From the NCBI GenBank assembly GCA_022822665.1, contig JAJEAR010000070.1, positions 62,001-126,000 of the forward strand: a stretch of 64,000 nucleotides of DNA, written 5' to 3'. Positions 51,746-59,508 of the stretch are shown piece by piece. The DNA comes from Alphaproteobacteria bacterium (lineage in GTDB: Bacteria > Pseudomonadota > Alphaproteobacteria > Thalassobaculales > Thalassobaculaceae). A model generated the notes under the pieces. That model ran no database searches and was not told the DNA's origin. It was given only the letters and a program-made list of their open reading frames with translations. Within the stretch, counting starts at the first letter, position 1, and each line of letters opens with the position of its first letter. The translations under genes and the position numbers were made by a program.

Positions 51746-52690
51746 ATGTCGCGCAGGGTCGCCGTGGTCGGATCCGGCCTGATCGGCAGGTCGTGGTCCA
51801 TGGTCTTCGCCCGGTCCGGATGCGAGGTGTCGATGTACGACCCGGATCCGGACGCGCTCGCGGCGGCACGCTCGCGGCTTGCCGACGACCTTGCCGAACT
51901 CGAGCGGACCGGGCTGATCGCGGACAGCGGCGAGGCGATGGCGAGGATCTCGGACACCGACGTGCTCGAGGATGCGCTCGAGGGCGCCGGGTGGGTGCAG
52001 GAGAACGCGCCCGAGGTCCTGGAGATCAAGCGCGGGCTCTTCCACCGCATGGACGCGGTTGTCCCTGGCTCCGTCGTGATTGCGAGCTCGACCTCCGCCA
52101 TCCCCTGCAGCGCCATCGCCGCCGATCTCGAGGGTGCCGGCCGCATGGTGGTCGCCCATCCGGCCAATCCGCCGCACCTGCTGCCCATCGTGGAGATTTC
52201 CGGCGGTCCGGACACCGCCGACGGGACCGTCCGGCACGCCCGGGACTTCCTGGAGGCGATCGGCATGGCGGCGATCACCATTCGCCGGGAGATGCGCGGG
52301 TTCGTCCTGAACCGGCTGCAGGTAGCGCTGCTCAACGAGGCCTTCAAGCTCATCGAGGACGGGGTGGTGTCGGGCGAGGATCTCGACAAGACGGTGAAAC
52401 ACGGGCTCGGGCTGCGCTGGTCGTTCATGGGTCCGATGGAAACCATCGACCTCAACGCGCCCGGGGGAATTCGCGACTACCTCGAGCGGTTCGGGCCGGC
52501 GTTCGCACAGATTGCCGCGGAACAGTCGGAGTTCCGGCCATGGACAGAAGAGCGCTACGCGCGGCTGGAGGCTGAACGCCGGCTGGTGATGGCGCCGGAC
52601 GAACTCGCCGAACGGGCGCGCTGGCGCGACCGCCGGCTGCTGGCGCTGGTCCGCGACCGGGCGCGGGCGGAGGACGAACACGGGTCCTGA
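51746..52690 (+). CDS. 3-hydroxyacyl-CoA dehydrogenase family, lambda-crystallin (CRYL1)-like
   Basis: A 314-residue NAD-dependent enzyme. The N-terminal loop is VGSGLIGRSW (8-17). The strand ending in ASSTSAIPCS and HPANPPHLLPIVEI (H138, E150) is the signature of the lambda-crystallin/L-gulonate 3-dehydrogenase branch. Related enzymes oxidise free 3-hydroxyacids such as L-gulonate or L-carnitine rather than CoA esters. GGAGG precedes the ATG. With the sugar-acid-type lactonases downstream, oxidation of a sugar acid or hydroxyacid is plausible. Confidence 0.9.
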   Translation: MSRRVAVVGSGLIGRSWSMVFARSGCEVSMYDPDPDALAAARSRLADDLAELERTGLIADSGEAMARISDTDVLEDALEGAGWVQENAPEVLEIKRGLFHRMDAVVPGSVVIASSTSAIPCSAIAADLEGAGRMVVAHPANPPHLLPIVEISGGPDTADGTVRHARDFLEAIGMAAITIRREMRGFVLNRLQVALLNEAFKLIEDGVVSGEDLDKTVKHGLGLRWSFMGPMETIDLNAPGGIRDYLERFGPAFAQIAAEQSEFRPWTEERYARLEAERRLVMAPDELAERARWRDRRLLALVRDRARAEDEHGS

Positions 52691-52809
52691 CGGCGCGGAT
52701 CCGGTACCGGGTCGGTGATGAACGGCGGAGGACCGGCGCGCGTTGCTTGACGGGGCTCGCAATGCTCCGCACTGTCCGGTCCGTAAAACGCAATTCGGGA
52801 GAACATGTC

Positions 52810-53604
52810 ATGTCCGGTTCGCTCGATCTCGGGCTGAAGGGCAAGGTCGCGATCGTTGCCGGCGGCGGTGCCGAGGATGAAGGCATCGGCAACGGCCGCG
52901 CCGCCGCGATCCTGCTGGCGGACGCCGGTGTCCGCGTGCTCGTCGTCGACCGCGACCTGCCGCGCGCGGAGCGGACCGTCGCGATGATCGCCGCGCGAGG
53001 TGGAGAGGCCGCGGCGTTCGCCGCCGACCTGATGGACGGAGCCGGATGCCGGGATGCGGTGGACGCCGCCGTTTCTCGGTGGCGCCGCCTCGATTTCCTC
53101 GACAACAACGTCGGGATCGGCAGCAGGCTGTCGGTGGTCGACGAGAGCGAGGAGACCTGGGACCGGGTCATGGGCGTCAATGTCCGGCCGATGTTCCTGA
53201 TGTCGAAACACGCGATACCGGCCATGATCGAGACCGGCGGCGGATCGATCGTCAACATCTCGTCGATTTCCGCGACGCGTCCGAAGGGACTGACCGCGTA
53301 TTCCACCTCGAAGGGAGCGGTGCTTGCACTCACCCAAGCCATGGCGGTCGACCACGGGCCGCAGGGGATCCGGGTCAACTGCATCCTGCCCGGACCGGTC
53401 TACACGCCGATGGTCTACGGGCCCGGCATGACCGAGGAACACCGGGCGCAACGCCGCGAGGCCTCGCTGCTGCGCGTCGAGGGCGAGGGCTGGGACATCG
53501 GCAAGGCGGTCGTCTACCTGTGCTCCGACTGGGCCCGGTACGTCACCGGGCATCACCTGGTGGTCGACGGCGGGTGTTCGCTGTCGGCCAGGCCGCGCGG
53601 CTGA
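52810..53604 (+). CDS. SDR family oxidoreductase
   Basis: A 264-residue classical SDR. The cofactor loop is unusual in length (GGGAEDEGIGNG, about 18-29), and the NNAG motif is NNVG. The catalytic S151/S152, Y164 and K168 (YSTSK) are present. The sequence PMVYGPGMTEEHRAQRREASLLRVEGEGWDIG resembles SDRs of cyclic alcohol metabolism. The ATG at 52810 lies after CGGGAG; the frame extends upstream 21 codons without SDR features. The 119-base gap before it could hold a secondary promoter. Confidence 0.88.
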   Translation: MSGSLDLGLKGKVAIVAGGGAEDEGIGNGRAAAILLADAGVRVLVVDRDLPRAERTVAMIAARGGEAAAFAADLMDGAGCRDAVDAAVSRWRRLDFLDNNVGIGSRLSVVDESEETWDRVMGVNVRPMFLMSKHAIPAMIETGGGSIVNISSISATRPKGLTAYSTSKGAVLALTQAMAVDHGPQGIRVNCILPGPVYTPMVYGPGMTEEHRAQRREASLLRVEGEGWDIGKAVVYLCSDWARYVTGHHLVVDGGCSLSARPRG

Positions 53605-53623
53605 GTTCGGGAGGAGGACTGTC

Positions 53624-54175
53624 ATGGCTCGCCTGCCCTATCTCGATCCCGGCGACCTCGCGCCGGAGGACCGCGATCTGCTGAAACGGCCGATCAACCT
53701 GTTTCGCCAGCTGGTGCACAGCCCCGGGGCCGCCCGGGCGCTGTCCGGTCTCGGGGGCTACATCCGCCACACCAGCACGCTCGATCCGAGACTGCGCGAG
53801 ATGGCGATCCTGCAGGTGGGCTATCTCGCGCGAAGCGAGTACGAATACACCCACCATGTCCGTCTCGGGACCGAGCAGTTCGGGGTCAGTCCGGCGGACA
53901 TCGAGGCGATCACGGCCGAGACCGAGGGCCGCGACAGCGGACTGGGTGACCTCGACCGCGCGGTGCTCTCGGCCGCACGGGCCATGGTGACCGACCTTGC
54001 CATACCCGATGCCGAGTTCGCCGTCCTCGAGGCATCGCTGTCGCGTGAACACCTCGTCGACCTGGTGGTTGCCATCGCCTTCTACTGCGCGGTGGTCCGG
54101 GTCCTCGCAACGCTCGAGATCGACAACGAGCCGCACTACGCGTCTGTTCTCGAGCGCTTCCCCCTCCCCGACTGA
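53624..54175 (+). CDS. Carboxymuconolactone decarboxylase family protein (AhpD-like fold)
   Basis: A 183-residue all-helical protein of the CMD/AhpD superfamily. The characteristic active-site helix is RLREMAILQVGYLARSEYEYTHHVRLG, in which SEYEYTHH replaces the CxxC of peroxidase-type AhpDs, so it is not a thiol peroxidase. Family members without CxxC decarboxylate gamma-carboxymuconolactone or act on related lactones. The next two genes encode lactonase-type proteins, which supports a lactone-linked role. GGAGGA lies upstream. Confidence 0.87.
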   Translation: MARLPYLDPGDLAPEDRDLLKRPINLFRQLVHSPGAARALSGLGGYIRHTSTLDPRLREMAILQVGYLARSEYEYTHHVRLGTEQFGVSPADIEAITAETEGRDSGLGDLDRAVLSAARAMVTDLAIPDAEFAVLEASLSREHLVDLVVAIAFYCAVVRVLATLEIDNEPHYASVLERFPLPD

Positions 54176-54187
54176 AGCCGCACGCCG

Positions 54188-55033
54188 ATGCCACGACCCG
54201 AGATCCTGATCGACGGACTGACCTTCCCGGAAGGACCGCGCTGGCACCAGGGGCGGCTGTGGTTCTCCGACTTCTACTCCCACCGGGTGATCGCCGCCGA
54301 TTGCGACGGCGCGACGCAGACCGTCTGCGAGGTCGCGAACCAGCCGTCCGGTCTGGGCTGGCTCCCGGACGGGCGCCTGCTGGTGGTGTCCATGACCGAC
54401 AGTACGGTGTTGCGGCTCGATCCCGACGGGCTTGTGCTGCACGCCGACCTCACCGGTCTGGCCCGGTTCTGGTGCAACGACATGACGGTGGACGAGGCCG
54501 GCCGGGCATGGGTGGGGAACTTCGGGTTCGACTACAGGTCGGGCGAGGAGCCGCGGACCACCACCCTGGTACGGGTCGACCCGGACGGGACGGCGACAGT
54601 GGCGGCGGACGACCTGTTCTTTCCGAACGGGATCGCGATCACGCCCGACGGCTCGACACTGGTGGTGGCCGAATCCTGGGGCCGGCGGCTCACCGCCTTC
54701 GATATCTCCGCCGGTGGCGAGCTCGTGGCGCGGCGCAGCTGGGCGGACGGCGGATACACCTGGGTGCCGGACGGCATCTGCATGGATGCGGAGGACGCGG
54801 TGTGGATCGCCGATCCCGTGAACAAGGAAGTGTTGCGGATCCGGGACGGCGGGGCGGTTGCCGAGCGCCATTCGACCGGCGAGCGCGGTGCCTACGCGGT
54901 GGCGCTCGGCGGTGCCGATCGGCGCACCCTGTTCATCTGCACCAACATCTGGCGCAACAGTGACCGGGTGGGCAATCCCACCGGGCGTATCGAGACGCTG
55001 CGGGTCGATGTGCCGGGGGCGGGCCGGCCATGA
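54188..55033 (+). CDS. SMP-30/gluconolactonase family protein (copy 1)
   Basis: A 281-residue six-bladed beta-propeller lactonase. The metal ligands fit SMP-30: glutamate in FPEGPRW (about residue 14), asparagine in FPNG and aspartate in VPDGICMD. It hydrolyses aldono- or other lactones to hydroxyacids in the cytoplasm (no signal peptide). Its stop overlaps the start of copy 2 by 4 bases. Confidence 0.92.
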   Translation: MPRPEILIDGLTFPEGPRWHQGRLWFSDFYSHRVIAADCDGATQTVCEVANQPSGLGWLPDGRLLVVSMTDSTVLRLDPDGLVLHADLTGLARFWCNDMTVDEAGRAWVGNFGFDYRSGEEPRTTTLVRVDPDGTATVAADDLFFPNGIAITPDGSTLVVAESWGRRLTAFDISAGGELVARRSWADGGYTWVPDGICMDAEDAVWIADPVNKEVLRIRDGGAVAERHSTGERGAYAVALGGADRRTLFICTNIWRNSDRVGNPTGRIETLRVDVPGAGRP

Positions 55034-55872
55034 CCGGGCTCGAGACCCTCACGGACGGGCTCACCTTCCCCGAGGGACCCCGCTGGCACCGGGGGCGCCT
55101 GTGGTTCTCGGACTTCTACTCACACCGGGTGATCGCCGTCGACCCGGAGGGCGTGGAGGAGACCGTCTGCGAGGTCGCCAACCAGCCGTCGGGTCTCGGC
55201 TGGCTTCCGGACGGCAGCCTGCTCGTGGTCTCGATGCGCGACCAGGCGCTGCTGCGATTTGCGGACGGCGTGCTGCGCCCGTACGCCGACCTGTCCGGCC
55301 ACGCCCGGTACTGGTGCAATGACATGGTGGTCGACTCAGCCGGCCGGGCATGGGTCGGCAATTTCGGATTCAACCGCCACGACGGCGAGGAGCCGCGGAG
55401 CACGACCCTGGTGCGGGTCGATCCGGACGGGTCCTGTCACATCGCGGCCCGCGGCCTGTGGTTTCCGAACGGCTGCGCGATTACTCCTGATGGCCGGACC
55501 CTCATCGTCGCGGAGACCAGGGCGCGGCGGCTCTGCGCCTTCGGAATCGACGACGGTGCCGCGCTCACCAACCGCCGCATCTTCGCCGAAACCGCGACCA
55601 TGTACCCCGACGGGATCTGCCTCGATGCCGAGGGTGCGGTCTGGGTGGCGGACCCGCACAACAGCGAGGTTGTCCGGTTCCGCGACGGCGGCAACGTCGC
55701 CGAACGGATCCGGCTCGAGGGGCGCGCGCCCTACGCCTGCATGCTGGGCGGTGATGATCGCCGCACGCTGTACCTGTGCACCTGTACCGGCTCGGGTCCG
55801 GAGATCGCCCGGGCCCGTTCCGGCCGGATCGAATTCACGCGGGTCGAAGTCCCGGGCGCCGGCCTGCCCTGA
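55030..55872 (+). CDS. SMP-30/gluconolactonase family protein (copy 2)
   Basis: A 280-residue paralogue of the preceding gene, with matching segments DGLTFPEGPRWH, GRLWFSDFYSHRVIA, VCEVANQPSGLGWLPDG and WVGNFGF, and the same metal-ligand motifs (FPEGP, FPNG, YPDGICLD). The nucleotide sequence is also close through the first 400 bases, showing a tandem duplication. The C-terminal third is more divergent, so the copies may differ in substrate. Start is ATG 55030. Confidence 0.92.
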   Translation: MTGLETLTDGLTFPEGPRWHRGRLWFSDFYSHRVIAVDPEGVEETVCEVANQPSGLGWLPDGSLLVVSMRDQALLRFADGVLRPYADLSGHARYWCNDMVVDSAGRAWVGNFGFNRHDGEEPRSTTLVRVDPDGSCHIAARGLWFPNGCAITPDGRTLIVAETRARRLCAFGIDDGAALTNRRIFAETATMYPDGICLDAEGAVWVADPHNSEVVRFRDGGNVAERIRLEGRAPYACMLGGDDRRTLYLCTCTGSGPEIARARSGRIEFTRVEVPGAGLP

Positions 55873-55906
55873 CCCCTCCCCCGTCCGCGCAACCGGAGAC
55901 CACGCC

Positions 55907-57172
55907 ATGCGCTGCGAATTCATCGCGATTGGCACCGAACTGCTGCTCGGCCAGATCGTCAATTCAAATGCGGCCTGGATCGGCGAGCAGCTGGCGCTTG
56001 CCGGGATCGACTGTCACTACCACATCACCATCGGCGACAACCCCCAGCGCATGCACGACACCATCCAGGGCGCGCTGGGGCGGGCCGATGCGGTGATCGT
56101 CTCCGGCGGGCTCGGACCGACCCAGGACGACATCACCCGAGAGGTCATCGCCGATGTCATGGGGGTCGCGCTGGTCCGCGACGAGGAGATCGCCGGGCGC
56201 ATCAGGCACCGATTTGAATCCCGCGGCCGGTTCATGAGCGAGAACAACCTGCGCCAGGCTGACATCCCCCTCGGCGCCAGCGCGATTCCGCAGATGCCTG
56301 GAACCGCGCCCGGGCTGATCTGTCCGGTGGGTGAGAAGGTGATCTACGCCGTGCCCGGCGTTCCCTTCGAGATGCGCATGATGCTCTCGGAGTGTGTCCT
56401 GGCGGACCTGCAGCGCCGTGCCGGCATGACCGCGGTCATCAGGAGCCGCGTTCTCAGGACCTGGGGCCAGACCGAATCCGGGCTTGACGAGATGCTGACC
56501 GAGCGCATGGCGCATCTCGACCAGGCCGGTCATGCGACGATCGCCTTCCAGGCGAGCGGCATCGAGGGGCTGAAGGTCAGGATCACGGTGAAGGAGGAAA
56601 CGGAGGACGAGGCGGCCCGGGTGCTGGCCGACGAGGAGGAGGCGGTCCGGGCCATCATCGGCCGGTACGTGTTCGGAACCGATGACGAGACCATGGAATC
56701 GGTGGTGCTCGACCTGCTGCGCGAGCGCGGTCTCACCCTCGCCGTGGCCGAGTCGGTAACCGGCGGGATGGTCGCCGCCAGGCTGACTTCGGTTCCGGGA
56801 GCGAGTGACGTGTTTCGCGGGGGAGTGGTCTCCTACGCCAGCGAGGTCAAGTTCGATCTGCTGGGAGTCCCCGAGGGCCCGGTGGTCACGCCCGATGCCG
56901 CCCGCGCCATGGCCGAAGGCGTTCGCAGTCAGCTCGGGGCCGATGTCGGGATCTCGACCACCGGGGTCGCCGGTCCGACGGAACAGGAGGGACAGCAGGT
57001 CGGAACGGTTCACCTCGGTCTCGCGCTGGGCGACCGTATCGAGTTCCAGACGACGCACCTGCCGGGCGACAGGACCCGGGTCCGCGAGTACGGCGTGATC
57101 AGCCTGCTGAATTTCCTCCGCTTGCGCCTGCTCGGCCAGGACCCGCGCACGCCGTTTGCCGGCCGGCGCTGA
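55907..57172 (+). CDS. cinA: CinA family competence/damage-inducible protein, nicotinamide-nucleotide amidohydrolase
   Basis: A 421-residue full-length CinA. The N-terminal MoCF_biosynth/COG1058 domain (about 1-170) opens FIAIGTELLLGQIVNSN and has SGGLGPTQDD, the ADP-ribose pyrophosphatase site of such fusions. The C-terminal PncC domain (about 260-421) has AESVTGGMVAARLTSVPGAS and STTGVAGPTEQ, an NMN deamidase that recycles NMN to nicotinic-acid mononucleotide. The start at 55907 is clear and follows the lactonase by 34 bases. Probably housekeeping; its placement after the lactonases looks incidental. Confidence 0.94.
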   Translation: MRCEFIAIGTELLLGQIVNSNAAWIGEQLALAGIDCHYHITIGDNPQRMHDTIQGALGRADAVIVSGGLGPTQDDITREVIADVMGVALVRDEEIAGRIRHRFESRGRFMSENNLRQADIPLGASAIPQMPGTAPGLICPVGEKVIYAVPGVPFEMRMMLSECVLADLQRRAGMTAVIRSRVLRTWGQTESGLDEMLTERMAHLDQAGHATIAFQASGIEGLKVRITVKEETEDEAARVLADEEEAVRAIIGRYVFGTDDETMESVVLDLLRERGLTLAVAESVTGGMVAARLTSVPGASDVFRGGVVSYASEVKFDLLGVPEGPVVTPDAARAMAEGVRSQLGADVGISTTGVAGPTEQEGQQVGTVHLGLALGDRIEFQTTHLPGDRTRVREYGVISLLNFLRLRLLGQDPRTPFAGRR

Positions 57173-57253
57173 GGAGCCACATATCCTCGACGTGATGGAA
57201 GGCGTGCGGGACGCGGACTATGTTTGCGGCCGTGTCAGGCCCCGGGAAACGTG

Positions 57254-58312
57254 ATGTCAGATTCGCTGCTGCTCGATACCACCACACGCATCTTCGAGGA
57301 CCTGTGCGATCCCCGTACGGTCAATGCCGCCCGCGACGGGAAGTGGAAGGACACGCTGTGGGAGGCGCTCGAGGGGTCGGGACTGACGCTTGCCTGGGTG
57401 CCGGAGGAGCACGGCGGCGCCGGTGCCGGGCTTGCTGACGGGTTCGAGGTCCTCGCGGTTTCCGGCCGGTTCGCCGTGCCGGTGCCGCTCGCGGAAACCC
57501 TTCTTGCCGGCTGGCTGCTGGCGCAGGCGGGGCTGTCCTGCCCGGTCGGCCCGATGACGGTGGCGCCGTCACGGCTTCGCGACACCGTCACCGTGCGCGG
57601 TGACGGCACCCTTGCCGGGAAGGCGGCCGCGATCCCGTTCGCCGCCGCGGCGAATACCCTGGTGGTCCTCGCCGACCGCGACGGTGCGGCGACGGTCGTC
57701 CGGGTCGATCGTTCCGAGTGCACGATCCGGACCAGTCAGGGTTTCAGGGACGACGGCCGCGACCTGGTGGAACTTGACGGCGCGAGACCGGTCGAACTGG
57801 CACCGCTCGGTCCCGGCCTGGGTTCCGATTGCCTGGCGCTGATGGGTGCAACCGTCCGGGCGGTCCAGATCGGCGGAGCGCTCGAGGCCATCCTCGCACT
57901 CGCGACCGACTACGCGCGCGAGCGGGTCGCCTTCGAGCGGACGATCTCCCGGTTCCAGGCGGTCCAGCACAACCTGGCGCGCCTGGCCGGGGAGACGGCG
58001 GCGGCGGTGGCTGCCGCCGGGTCGGCGGCGGACACCGTGGCTACCGGAACCGGCGGCGATGACGCCCTGTTTCTCGAGGCGGCGTCGGCCAAGGTCCGCG
58101 CCGGCGAGGCGGCGGGCACCGGGGCCGCGATCGCGCATCAGGTGCACGGGGCCATCGGGTTTACCGAGGAGCATGTCCTGCACCGCTTCACCCGGCGCCT
58201 GTGGGCCTGGCGCGACGACTTCGGAAGCGAGAGCGAGTGGGCGGTCCGGCTCGGCAGGTTCGTCGCCGCCGCCGGCGCCGACGACCTGTGGCCCCTGCTC
58301 GCCTCTCGGTAA
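57254..58312 (+). CDS. Acyl-CoA dehydrogenase, small-subunit type
   Basis: A 352-residue acyl-CoA dehydrogenase-fold protein. The flavin segment RERVAFERTISRFQAVQHNLARLAGE and the end VHGAIGFTEEHVLHRFTRRLWAWRDDFG are conserved, while the central substrate region is divergent and lacks the A.TEP motif. This is the pattern of the smaller partner of heteromeric dehydrogenases. GTG 57224 is an alternative start, but the ATG at 57254 matches the family. The larger partner follows after 21 bases. Confidence 0.9.
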   Translation: MSDSLLLDTTTRIFEDLCDPRTVNAARDGKWKDTLWEALEGSGLTLAWVPEEHGGAGAGLADGFEVLAVSGRFAVPVPLAETLLAGWLLAQAGLSCPVGPMTVAPSRLRDTVTVRGDGTLAGKAAAIPFAAAANTLVVLADRDGAATVVRVDRSECTIRTSQGFRDDGRDLVELDGARPVELAPLGPGLGSDCLALMGATVRAVQIGGALEAILALATDYARERVAFERTISRFQAVQHNLARLAGETAAAVAAAGSAADTVATGTGGDDALFLEAASAKVRAGEAAGTGAAIAHQVHGAIGFTEEHVLHRFTRRLWAWRDDFGSESEWAVRLGRFVAAAGADDLWPLLASR

Positions 58313-58333
58313 CGACCGGCCGGATAGACACCC

Positions 58334-59494
58334 ATGTCCCACGCAATCCAGTTCGACCAGCTCCGACTGCCCGGCGAGGCCGAGGAACTCCGTCTCGAGG
58401 TCCGCGCCTTCCTCGCCGACGAGATCGCCAGCGGCGGCTTCGACCCCGCGGCATCGGTGTTGCGCGGCGGCTTCGACCGCGCGTTCTCGCGCCGCGTCGG
58501 AGCCCGCGGCTGGATCGGCATGACCTGGCCGAAGCGGTACGGCGGCGGCGAGCGCAGCTTTCTCGAACGTTACGTGGTCACCGAGGAGTTCAGGGTCGCC
58601 AATGCCCCGACCGGGGCCCACTTCACCGCCGACAGGCAGAGTGGGCCGGTCCTGCTCAAGTATGCGCCCGAGCACATCAAGAACGACGTGCTGCCGCGCA
58701 TCACCCGGGGTGAATGCTGCTTCTGCATCGGGATGAGCGAGCCCAATTCGGGCTCGGACCTGTTCGCGGCCAGCACCAGGGCGACGCCCACGGCCGGCGG
58801 ATACCTGGTCTCCGGCACCAAGCTGTGGACATCGAATGCGCACAATGCCGACTACATGATCGGACTGTTCCGGACCTCGCCGCCGACGGCGGAGAACCGG
58901 CGGCACGGTCTCACGCAGTTCCTGGTCGACCTGTCGCGCTCCGGGATCACCATCAATCCGGTACGCAACATGGCCGGCCGGCACGAGTTCAACGAGGTGG
59001 TCTTCGACGACCTGTTCATCCCCGATGACCACGTGCTCGGCGAGGTCGACGGCGCGTGGAAGCAGGCGACAAGCGAGCTTGCCTACGAGCGAAGCGGACC
59101 GGAGCGGTTTCTCGAGACCTTCTACGTTCTGCCCGAGCTGGTCCGGGTGCTGGGCGGCGACCCCGATACGCGCGGCGCCGAGGGCATCGGCCGGCTGGTC
59201 GCCCAGCTGCACGCGCTGAGGCGGATGTCGGTTTCGGTCGCCGGCATGCTGGAGGCGGGCAAGGAACCGGTCCTGGAGGGATCGATCGTGAAGGACCTGG
59301 GCACCGTGTGGGAACAGGAGCTCCCGGCCCGCGCCCGGGACCTGGCCGCGTTCGTCGACGCGGCTCCCGGCAACCGCGCCACCTTCGACGAGTTGCTGGA
59401 ATTCGCCACCGTCATCGCGCCCAAGCTCACCATCCAGGGCGGAACGACGGAAGTGCTGCGGGGGATCATCGCCCGCGGACTCGGCCTGCGCTGA
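58334..59494 (+). CDS. Acyl-CoA dehydrogenase, large-subunit type
   Basis: A 386-residue dehydrogenase. It has CIGMSEPNSGSDLFAASTRA (substrate-flavin motif), SGTKLWTSNAHNADYMIG, FNEVVFDDLFIP and the C-terminal IQGGTTEVLRGIIARGLGLR. With the 352-residue protein it makes a second two-gene dehydrogenase resembling that at 12.4-14.8 kb, but the two pairs are not recent copies. It probably forms a heteromer acting on a bulky or branched acyl-CoA. The next gene begins 14 bases downstream with GTG. Confidence 0.93.
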   Translation: MSHAIQFDQLRLPGEAEELRLEVRAFLADEIASGGFDPAASVLRGGFDRAFSRRVGARGWIGMTWPKRYGGGERSFLERYVVTEEFRVANAPTGAHFTADRQSGPVLLKYAPEHIKNDVLPRITRGECCFCIGMSEPNSGSDLFAASTRATPTAGGYLVSGTKLWTSNAHNADYMIGLFRTSPPTAENRRHGLTQFLVDLSRSGITINPVRNMAGRHEFNEVVFDDLFIPDDHVLGEVDGAWKQATSELAYERSGPERFLETFYVLPELVRVLGGDPDTRGAEGIGRLVAQLHALRRMSVSVAGMLEAGKEPVLEGSIVKDLGTVWEQELPARARDLAAFVDAAPGNRATFDELLEFATVIAPKLTIQGGTTEVLRGIIARGLGLR

Positions 59495-59508
59495 CCGGGA
59501 GCGGATCC

